From an uncultured Micrococcales bacterium (GTDB lineage Bacteria; Actinomycetota; Actinomycetes; S36-B12; UBA10799): a DNA stretch of 6,471 nucleotides. A model generated the notes under the pieces. It did no database searches, was not told the DNA's origin, and saw nothing but the letters and a program-made list of their open reading frames with translations. The stretch is taken from contig CALFYG010000224.1 in NCBI GenBank assembly GCA_937952095.1, positions 1 to 6,471 on the forward strand, read 5' to 3'. Each line of letters begins with the position of its first letter. The stretch's first letter is position 1. Below are positions 1 to 5,848 of the stretch, in pieces. Position numbers and translations under genes: made by a program.

Positions 1-308
1 GCGCACGTATAGAGCCATGAGGGATTCCCTTCTGCCAGTGTTCCTGCTACTCAATCCAGGCGAGTGTTGGTGACTCCAGTGTGGCTGGAACATGTCACCG
101 TCGGAGGGCAACCTCCATTCCTCGAAAGCATCAGTCCTGCGGACCTGGGACTTTGGGGTAGCGGTGTCGAACGTCCGGCCAAGACGACTATCAGCGCCGT
201 GCGAAGGCTTCTGTTTCATGCGAATGCCGTGCGCCGTGGGTGCAGCACGCGCGTCGGTCGGCTCTTGGCAGCGACAATCGATCCTGAGGCTGCGGAGGGA
301 GACAGTCC
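1..308. other. Leader region upstream of the mcrB-like gene, no convincing gene
   Basis: This is the 5' flank of the restriction operon. One plus-strand frame is open from 64 (GTG) to 312 and its stop overlaps the McrB start as ATGA, which would suit translational coupling. Its 82-residue product resembles no family I recognise, its start has no clear Shine-Dalgarno, and only about 60% of its third positions are G or C, against roughly 77-85% in samples of the real genes here. I therefore do not call it a gene. A TATAGA at 8-13 could be a -10 box, but its -35 would lie at or beyond the window edge. No other promoter, tRNA or repeat stands out, and I found no copy of the tRNA 3' end here. Confidence 0.5.
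294..298 (+). promoter_or_regulatory. Ribosome binding site for the mcrB-like gene
   Basis: A perfect GGAGG lies 10 nt before the ATG at 309. It is the strongest Shine-Dalgarno in the window and fixes this start. The resulting protein begins directly with the conserved-looking VWVVRAG strand of its first domain, so no upstream extension is needed. Confidence 0.8.
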
Positions 309-3300
309 ATGACACGCGTCTGGGTAGTGAGAGCCGGCTCGCAGGGATCACTGATCGAGTTGGTGCAGCGCGAGTCGGTCGTAGTCATCGGATGGGGGGA
401 ACTCGGAGACCTCGCGGCCATTCCTGATCAGGAGACGCTGCGTGCCCGGGTCGATGAGATCTATGCGGGCGACTCGGGGGCGAGTCGCTCGAAGCATTTC
501 TCTCAGACGCGCGCGTTTCGCTTCGACATAGAGCAAGGCGACCTCGTTATCGCGCCAGGACCGCAGGGCCGAGACCTCCTGGTGGGACGGGTTGTAGGCG
601 ACTGTGAGTACCGTCCAAGGCTCCCACCCGAGGCGCAACAGGTCCGGCCCGTTGAGTGGTTGGGCTCGTTTCGCCGCCACGACGTCAAGGAAGACCTGCA
701 GAACACCTTGGGCAGCCTCCTCACCGTCTTCGAGGTCAAACAGGCCGGCGCCAGCGACCGCTTCCTGGCTGTGATCGCAGGCGGATCAGATCCGGGGTCG
801 CTCGTGGGTGAGACAACTGAGAAGAGACAGGCCCAATTGAAGCGTCTTCGCGCCGCACTGCAGACGCTGGCAGATGAACCCATGGGACTGCACAAGGACG
901 AGGTCTACCGCCGGGCCGTGGAGGTGGTGCCCCTGGTCGAGGGCGAAGAGGGGACCGTGACTGGTGGTCGGCCTGCCGCTCAGGTGACGTTGGAGTGGAT
1001 GAGCACCAACCTTGCGTTCGCTGCCTGGATGACCAAGTTCAACGGCCAGTGGAGGATCACTCGCTCAGGGAGGCAGGCACTGGAGGACTACCGCGACCCG
1101 GTCGCGATGTGGGATGCCACTGAGTCGTTGGCTGAAGAACTGGGCCTGAAGACTCCTGACCCGGAGCCCACAGCGGACGAACTGGCGGCACGGATCCAGC
1201 CTCAACACGACGACTACCGAGTCAGGCGGCTCGCCAGAGCGATGCTGGTCAGCGGTCTTGGTTCCGGGAGGTCGACCATCGATCCCCAGGTTCATGCCTG
1301 GTCGGGGCAGACAGTGGATGAACTGTATGGCCTCTACAGCCTTCACCCCGATGAGTCGGACCGGAAGTTCCTCGAGAAGCTACGCGACCAACTGGCCGAG
1401 GCCTCGGACGCAGCGATCCTGCTGGCAGCAGAACTCCTGACACTGCACCAACTGCCCCTTGTCAACCTGACCGACAGCACGAAGCGTGACCGGGTCCGAA
1501 CGATCCTCTCGTGGGCGGACGAGGTGTACTCGCCAACGACTGAGATGTACTGGGCCTTCCAGCAGGGCAGTTGGAGCGGTGGTCAGGGCGCTCACACCCT
1601 CATCTTCCGAGTCCTGCACGACTGGATCGACTTCCTGCGGGAATGGTGGACCCGCGACGAAACCGTGCGCGCCCAAGCCTTGGCCGACCCCTGGGCCTGG
1701 AACGCGCTGATCGAGAACTCGGGCGCGCTCACCATGGCCAGCCAGCGTGAAGCCCTGCGTTATCTCGCGTTCCCGCACCATTTCCTTTCCATCACCAGCA
1801 TTCAGCACAAGACCCTGATCGCGGAGGCCTTCCGCTACGAGGTGGGGGCCGCGTCCGGGGATCTGAACCGAGATCTCTTCGACATCACCGTCGCCTTGCA
1901 GAAGGACTCTGGTGGGGGCGTCGAGTACTACAAGTCGCCATGGCTGGAACTGTGGACCCCGCCTCCTCGCACAGGGCGGGCTTGGCTTGTCCGCGGATCG
2001 GGAGTCAGCGGACGCAACCTGATCCCCGACTGGATCAAGGATGGCTTCGTCTCGTTGCCGGCGGCGAACCTCCCGCACATCCAGCCCCCTTACGACAGAA
2101 GGACGGTCCACGAAGCGATCGGCGAAGCCCACTCGACGCGCAACGCTGACTATCGCCGCCGCAAGACGCTCGACTACTCGATGTTCCTGCATGACATGAA
2201 GGCCGAGGACATCGTCGTCACGCAGGCAGAGGGCCAGGTCTGGGTGGGGACTGTCACGGGTGAGCCTGTGTGGGACGACGACAACAGGGCGGTTTCTGGC
2301 CTGCGCCGGAGTGTGACCTGGGAGAAGCAGGGGTATGTGCGCAGCGAGTTGTCGGAGAGCCTTAGCGAGCGCCTGAAGGGCATTCAGAACGATGTCACGG
2401 ATATCAGCGACGGCCGGGACGCCCTTGCGCAACTGATCGTCGAGACAGGCGGAGACGATGCGACAGACGACACCGTCGTCGAGCTCCCGCCAGCGGACTT
2501 AAGCGCTCCGTCCCAGGCGGTTGCTGACTCGCTGTACATGCCGCTGGACTGGCTGGAACGCTTCACCGCCACCATGCGCCGACGCAAGCAGGCGATTCTT
2601 TTCGGGCCGCCAGGTACAGGCAAGACCTACTTGGCCCGCAAACTGGCTGAACACTGGGCGGACGCCGACAATGTGACGCTCGTGCAGTTCCACCCGTCGG
2701 TGTCGTACGAAGACTTCATCGCCGGCTACCGACCTGAAGCCGGGGATGGGGGCGGGGTGGGCTTTGTCCTGCGGCAAGGGCCGTTCATGCGCCTTGCGGA
2801 GCGAGCCAAGGACGATCCTGGGAACCCCTATGTCCTGATCATCGATGAGATCAACCGCGCCAACTTGGCCAAGGTCTTCGGCGAGTTGTACTTCCTCCTC
2901 GAATATCGGGACGCGCCGATCGAGCCGTTGTACGCCGACGACAGCAGCAAACAGTTCACGCTGCCGCCCAACGTGTACATCATCGGCACGATGAACACAG
3001 CTGACCGGTCCATCGCACTGGTGGATGCGGCGATGCGCCGCCGGTTCGCCTTCCTCGAGATGCATCCGGACAGTCCGCCCGTCCAGGGGGTCCTGCGTGA
3101 CTGGTTGGCAGCGAACGAACTGCCCGGTGAGTCAGCGGAACTGCTGGATGCACTCAACGCACGCATCCCGCACAGGGACTTCGCGATCGGGCCTTCGTAC
3201 TTCATGCGTGACTGGATCTACTCCGAAGACGGTGGCCTGGATGAGGTCTGGGAGACCGACCTGCTGCCTCTGCTGGAGGAGCACCACGCTGGCGAGGATC

Positions 3301-3374
3301 TCGACGTGCGTGCGCTCTACGGACTGGCGGTTCTCAGACGCGCCATCGGTTCGGCCCAGGACGAGCACGAGTAG
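309..3374 (+). CDS. mcrB: McrB-like AAA+ GTPase with two PUA/EVE-like modules (type IV restriction)
   Basis: This 1021-residue protein is the motor and probable recognition subunit of a McrBC-type system that restricts modified DNA. The C-terminal AAA+ domain (about 741-1015) shows Walker A GPPGTGKT at 766-773, the McrB-typical HPSVSYEDFIAGYRP at 795-809, Walker B VLIIDEINRAN at 842-852, the McrB signature MNTADRS at 895-901, and MRRRF at 909-913. E. coli McrB is about 460 residues; the extra length is N-terminal. Residues 3-147 form a PUA/EVE-like module (VWVVRAG, GWGELGDL). Residues 172-262 resemble an Mrr_N winged helix. Residues 265-540 are helical and contain YLAFPHHF (485-492) and a following H500-K501. 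Residues 558-705 repeat the first module. No PD-(D/E)xK nuclease motif is visible, so cleavage should come from the McrC-like partner starting 6 nt downstream. The GTPase family is certain; the domain names and the target modification are inference. Confidence 0.93.
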   Translation: MTRVWVVRAGSQGSLIELVQRESVVVIGWGELGDLAAIPDQETLRARVDEIYAGDSGASRSKHFSQTRAFRFDIEQGDLVIAPGPQGRDLLVGRVVGDCEYRPRLPPEAQQVRPVEWLGSFRRHDVKEDLQNTLGSLLTVFEVKQAGASDRFLAVIAGGSDPGSLVGETTEKRQAQLKRLRAALQTLADEPMGLHKDEVYRRAVEVVPLVEGEEGTVTGGRPAAQVTLEWMSTNLAFAAWMTKFNGQWRITRSGRQALEDYRDPVAMWDATESLAEELGLKTPDPEPTADELAARIQPQHDDYRVRRLARAMLVSGLGSGRSTIDPQVHAWSGQTVDELYGLYSLHPDESDRKFLEKLRDQLAEASDAAILLAAELLTLHQLPLVNLTDSTKRDRVRTILSWADEVYSPTTEMYWAFQQGSWSGGQGAHTLIFRVLHDWIDFLREWWTRDETVRAQALADPWAWNALIENSGALTMASQREALRYLAFPHHFLSITSIQHKTLIAEAFRYEVGAASGDLNRDLFDITVALQKDSGGGVEYYKSPWLELWTPPPRTGRAWLVRGSGVSGRNLIPDWIKDGFVSLPAANLPHIQPPYDRRTVHEAIGEAHSTRNADYRRRKTLDYSMFLHDMKAEDIVVTQAEGQVWVGTVTGEPVWDDDNRAVSGLRRSVTWEKQGYVRSELSESLSERLKGIQNDVTDISDGRDALAQLIVETGGDDATDDTVVELPPADLSAPSQAVADSLYMPLDWLERFTATMRRRKQAILFGPPGTGKTYLARKLAEHWADADNVTLVQFHPSVSYEDFIAGYRPEAGDGGGVGFVLRQGPFMRLAERAKDDPGNPYVLIIDEINRANLAKVFGELYFLLEYRDAPIEPLYADDSSKQFTLPPNVYIIGTMNTADRSIALVDAAMRRRFAFLEMHPDSPPVQGVLRDWLAANELPGESAELLDALNARIPHRDFAIGPSYFMRDWIYSEDGGLDEVWETDLLPLLEEHHAGEDLDVRALYGLAVLRRAIGSAQDEHE

Positions 3375-3380
3375 ACGCCG

Positions 3381-4598
3381 ATGCGTCTCGACCTCAAGGA
3401 GATCGACGACTGGCGAGTGGCGCGCCTGTCGGCGGCCCAGGCCGACTTGCTGGCGGCCAGTGAGGCGGTACAACTCAGACCCGCCGGACGCGGTGCGTGG
3501 GAGGTTAAGGCCAGCGGTGTGGTCGGAGCGGCGGTGCTCGGAAACCGTGCCGAAGCCTGGGTCGATCTGAGGGTGCAACCCAAGGTTTCGATCGACCGGT
3601 TGCTGTTTCTGATGACCTTCGCCCACAGTCCCGGCGCATGGCGAGAGGAATCCGTCGATCTTCCCCCTGCGCTTGACTTGCCTGCAGGCGTGGCCGAGGT
3701 ATTCGTGCGCGTGGCCGACCGAGCATTGCGCCAAGGGGTGCTGGCGGGGTACCGGACCCTCGAAGAAGCATCAATGACTTTCCGTGGGCGTTTGCGCGAG
3801 TCCGACCAGATCCGTCGAAGGTTCGGAATGGCCCTTCCCACCGAGATCGTCTATGACGACTACGGTCCCGACATCGCGGAGAACCAGATCCTACGTGCGG
3901 CGCTTTGGCGGGTCATGTCAATCCCGGGTGTCCCACCCAGGACACGTCGGCGACTGCTGCGACTCAGGCAGCGCCTCGTGGGCGTTACAGATCTCACCGG
4001 AGGCCAGCGTCTGCCTGCGTGGCAGCCCGGTCGGCTCAACGCCCGATACCAACCGGCGCTGCGTCTGGCGGAGTTGATCCTGCGCTCCTCCTCGTTTGAC
4101 CTGGGCCGCGGCGCCGTGCCCGCCGTCGGCTTCCTCGTTTCCATGCCCACGGTCTTCGAGGCTTTCGTGACGGTCGCTCTGGGGCGGGAAATGGAGCGGC
4201 GCTTCGGTGGTCGCGCCGTCATGCAGGACAAGGCCTGGTTCCTCGACGCCGAGCGTGAGATCTCCCTGCGACCTGACCTCGTTTGGTACCCGTCGCCAGG
4301 ACATCCCGGGGTCGTGGTCGACGCCAAGTACAAGGCAGAGTCTGTCGCCGGTTTCCCGAATGCGGACGCGTACCAGATGCTCGCCTACTGTTCGGCGCTT
4401 CGATTGCCGGTTGGCCACTTGGTCTACGCAAAGGGGTTCGACAAGATTCGTGGCTATCGGCTGCCGTACACAGGTCTGGACGGTGCTGGGGTGGAGGTCG
4501 TGGCCCATGCCCTGGACCTCTCCAAGGAGCCCGAGGGATTGCTCCGGCAGGTGGAAGAACTGGCAGCCAGGATCAGCACCGTCATCCAGCCGGCTTGA
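3381..4598 (+). CDS. mcrC: McrC-like PD-(D/E)xK endonuclease subunit
   Basis: This 405-residue protein is the nuclease partner of the McrB-like GTPase. The C-terminal half carries the PD-(D/E)xK core: E260 in VFEAFV, D299 in LRPDLVWY, and D314-A-K316 in VVVDAKYK, followed by the DAYQMLAYC helix (329-337) usual in McrC. The motif YDDYGPDIAENQIL (158-171) is also typical of the family. The N-terminal part (1-150) would be the McrB-docking region; in characterised McrBC, McrC binds the McrB ring and stimulates GTP hydrolysis. All catalytic residues are present, so the protein looks intact and active. It is somewhat longer than E. coli McrC (about 350). The ATG lies 6 nt after the McrB stop with only a weak Shine-Dalgarno, so it is probably translated by coupling from the upstream gene. 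The family call is confident; the substrate cannot be read from the sequence. Confidence 0.92.
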   Translation: MRLDLKEIDDWRVARLSAAQADLLAASEAVQLRPAGRGAWEVKASGVVGAAVLGNRAEAWVDLRVQPKVSIDRLLFLMTFAHSPGAWREESVDLPPALDLPAGVAEVFVRVADRALRQGVLAGYRTLEEASMTFRGRLRESDQIRRRFGMALPTEIVYDDYGPDIAENQILRAALWRVMSIPGVPPRTRRRLLRLRQRLVGVTDLTGGQRLPAWQPGRLNARYQPALRLAELILRSSSFDLGRGAVPAVGFLVSMPTVFEAFVTVALGREMERRFGGRAVMQDKAWFLDAEREISLRPDLVWYPSPGHPGVVVDAKYKAESVAGFPNADAYQMLAYCSALRLPVGHLVYAKGFDKIRGYRLPYTGLDGAGVEVVAHALDLSKEPEGLLRQVEELAARISTVIQPA

Positions 4599-4615
4599 GC
4601 GACTTTTCCGGGTTC

Positions 4616-4646
4616 ACGGCCGCTCTTCGGCAAGGCGATAGGCCGT
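4616..4646 (+). terminator. Possible weak terminator after the mcrBC-like operon
   Basis: ACGGCC at 4616-4621 can pair with GGCCGT at 4641-4646 around a 19-nt loop, 17 nt after the McrC stop. A second weak stem, GGGCC at 4659-4663 with GGCCC at 4676-4680, follows. Neither has a T-run, so a classical Rho-independent terminator is not shown. U-tract-free terminators are reported in high-GC actinobacteria, which is the only reason to list this. Confidence 0.25.
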
Positions 4647-4699
4647 CCCTCATACACCGGGCCCAGGGCGTAACAGGCCCATCTCGACGGCGCAGAGTT

Positions 4700-4757
4700 A
4701 GCACAGAAAAGCACAAAAAGCACAGCTTCCTGACAACGTTTGACGACAGTTGACGAC
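4700..4757. repeat. Phased short direct repeats, candidate integrase arm-type or regulator sites
   Basis: Two families of short repeats run head to tail with a period of about 10 bp. AGCACA occurs at 4700-4705, 4710-4715 and 4719-4724. It is followed by CTGACAAC at 4730-4737 and TTGACGAC at 4740-4747 and 4750-4757. One repeat per helical turn would place all sites on one face of the DNA, as expected for a cooperatively bound protein. The array sits 114 bp or more from the 3' end of a tRNA gene, in AT-richer DNA, which is the usual setting for arm-type sites of tyrosine integrases. An operator for a regulator of a neighbouring gene is an alternative. The repeats are seen directly; the function is inferred. 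Confidence 0.55.
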
Positions 4758-4830
4758 TCCTGAGGAATCCTTGTCAAGAAATGTCCGATAAGTACGAATT
4801 CTTGAGGCGAATTCAGGCTTCGCCGTTCGA

Positions 4831-4853
4831 AGGCATTTCCGAACGAAATGCCT
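4831..4853 (-). terminator. Perfect 9-bp hairpin downstream of tRNA-Thr
   Basis: AGGCATTTC at 4831-4839 and GAAATGCCT at 4845-4853 are exact inverted repeats around a 5-nt loop. On the minus strand the hairpin begins 17 nt after the tRNA 3' end, a reasonable place for a tRNA transcript terminator or 3' processing signal. There is no U-tract on either side, so termination is not proven. The hairpin could equally be part of an attachment-site region. Confidence 0.4.
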
Positions 4854-4870
4854 GATCAGAGCCATATTTG

Positions 4871-4942
4871 AGCCCCGTGTCCGGATTGAACGGACGACCG
4901 CTCGCTTACAAGGCGAGTGCTCTACCACTGAGCTAACGGGGC
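4871..4942 (-). tRNA. tRNA-Thr(TGT)
   Basis: Read on the minus strand, this folds into a full cloverleaf. The 7-bp acceptor stem is GCCCCGT/ACGGGGC, the D stem GCTC/GAGC, the anticodon stem CTCGC/GCGAG, and the T stem GTCCG/CGGAC with loop TTCAATC; every stem is perfectly paired. The anticodon loop CTTGTAA gives anticodon TGT (plus-strand bases 4908-4910), reading the threonine codon ACA. The discriminator is T (plus-strand A at 4871) and no CCA is encoded. A weak -10-like TATCGT lies on the minus strand at 4952-4957, about 10 bp before the 5' end, without a good -35 box. The 3' end faces the restriction operon, so the gene is a plausible island integration target. Confidence 0.97.
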
Positions 4943-5070
4943 GATGGCTCCACGATAGCGAGCGAGGACACCCCACTTCGCCGGTGGATGTCGGCGTGAC
5001 AGGGGCGTGACGCCGTGACGTTGCCCACACCTGGGTGGGAAACCCGCCGTTCGGCGGGGACACTGGATGC
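4943..5070. promoter_or_regulatory. Divergent intergenic region with CGTGAC repeats and a start-proximal hairpin
   Basis: This stretch separates the leftward tRNA from the rightward membrane-protein gene and must hold both promoters, though no clear -35/-10 pair is visible for either. It contains three CGTGAC copies at 4995-5000, 5006-5011 and 5014-5019. A small stem follows (CCCAC 5024-5028 with GTGGG 5035-5039), then a perfect 6-bp GC hairpin (CCCGCC 5043-5048, loop GTTC, GGCGGG 5053-5058). The 3' arm of that hairpin overlaps the GGGGA at 5056-5060, the best Shine-Dalgarno candidate for the ATG at 5071. Confidence 0.4.
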
Positions 5071-5817
5071 ATGCCCTTCACCGTCAGTCACGCAGCGGCC
5101 GTCCTGCCGTTCGGTGGTCGGCTGTCCGCTTCAGCGTTGGTGATCGGGGCGATGACGCCGGACCTGCCGCTGTTCGCGCCCTTCCTGCCCTACACGACCG
5201 ATGCGACTCACACCGTGCTGGGCACATTCGTGACCAACATCCTGGTGGGGTTCGTGCTGTTCGTTGTGTGGCACGGCTTCTTCGCCCGTCCGGCGGACTG
5301 GTTCGCTCCGTCGGCCGTCCGGGCGCGACTCACCGTGCAGCAGCAGCCAGGGCTTCGACGGCGACTGGCACGCCCAGTTCAGGTCGCGGGGGTGCTGTTC
5401 TCCCTGTTCCTCGGCGGGCTCACCCATCAGGTCCTCGACTGGTTCACCCATGACGGCACGGTGCTGACGGATCGGTTCGCGCTCTTCCACACCTCGGTGC
5501 TGGGCATGCCGGTCTACTACTTCCTGCAGATCGCGCTGTCGGTGGTGGGCCTGGTCCTCCTCGCGGACTGGGGGTTGCGCTGGTACCGGCACGCGCCCGT
5601 CTCGCCGATCGTCCGGCAGCCCTCACGCTTGGGCAAGGTCGCCGCCCGCGGCGCCGTCGTCGGTTCGGCCGCCGTGGCTGCGGTGGCCGCAGGTGCGCTG
5701 GTGGCCGGAACCGGGGAGTCGCCGGTGTTCCTCATGTCGGTGGCGCCGGTGGTCGCGCTGACCCTGGTGAGTACGGTGATCGCCGCGATCTGGCATCTGG
5801 GATCCGACGCCCGCTGA
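5071..5817 (+). CDS. DUF4184-like multi-pass membrane protein
   Basis: This 248-residue protein of unknown function resembles the DUF4184 family, whose members typically begin with MPFT.SHAA. I therefore take the ATG at 5071 rather than a GTG 36 nt upstream, which would add 12 unconserved residues. The N-terminus has MPFTVSHAA with H7, then ALVIGAMTPDLPLF with D31 and H47. Hydrophobic segments lie near 49-70, 103-120, 148-167, 192-213 and 219-241. Between them, LTHQVLDWFTHD (117-128) supplies H119, D123 and H127. This scatter of His and Asp beside the membrane recalls the YdjM/YbcI group of putative membrane metal-dependent hydrolases, but catalysis is only inference. The C-terminal 60 residues are Ala/Val-rich membrane segments. 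The gene is intact and very GC-rich, and the DUF445 gene follows after 31 nt, probably in the same transcript. Confidence 0.85.
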   Translation: MPFTVSHAAAVLPFGGRLSASALVIGAMTPDLPLFAPFLPYTTDATHTVLGTFVTNILVGFVLFVVWHGFFARPADWFAPSAVRARLTVQQQPGLRRRLARPVQVAGVLFSLFLGGLTHQVLDWFTHDGTVLTDRFALFHTSVLGMPVYYFLQIALSVVGLVLLADWGLRWYRHAPVSPIVRQPSRLGKVAARGAVVGSAAVAAVAAGALVAGTGESPVFLMSVAPVVALTLVSTVIAAIWHLGSDAR

Positions 5818-5848
5818 CGCAGCGCGCGCCGTGGGGCAGGATCGCCCT

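Noticed and set aside
1..308. Possible second copy of the tRNA-Thr 3' end (left attachment site)
   Set aside because: I looked for the acceptor and T-arm sequence on the plus strand here and in 4599-4870 and found no match; if it exists it lies outside the window.
92..427. 111-codon plus-strand frame overlapping the start of the mcrB-like gene
   Set aside because: It overlaps about 119 nt of the true gene in another frame, and its product is Arg/Ser-rich with no recognisable feature.
1380..2432. 350-codon open frame on the minus strand inside the mcrB-like gene
   Set aside because: It lies entirely antisense to a gene with unmistakable McrB motifs. The product is low-complexity and Arg/Val/Gly-rich with no recognisable domain, as expected of mirror frames in high-GC coding DNA.
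4740..4798. Promoter built from TTGACG or TTGTCA boxes in the intergenic region
   Set aside because: No acceptable -10 box lies 16-18 bp downstream of these boxes on either strand beyond a weak TACGAA, and no plus-strand gene follows before the tRNA. The TTGACGAC copies fit the phased repeat array better.
5035..5070. Upstream GTG start for the DUF4184-like protein
   Set aside because: It would add 12 residues before the conserved MPFT.SHAA N-terminus and would translate through the hairpin; the ATG at 5071 fits the family.
4698..5081. 127-codon minus-strand frame spanning the intergenic region
   Set aside because: It reads straight through the tRNA-Thr gene; the middle of the product is simply translated tRNA.
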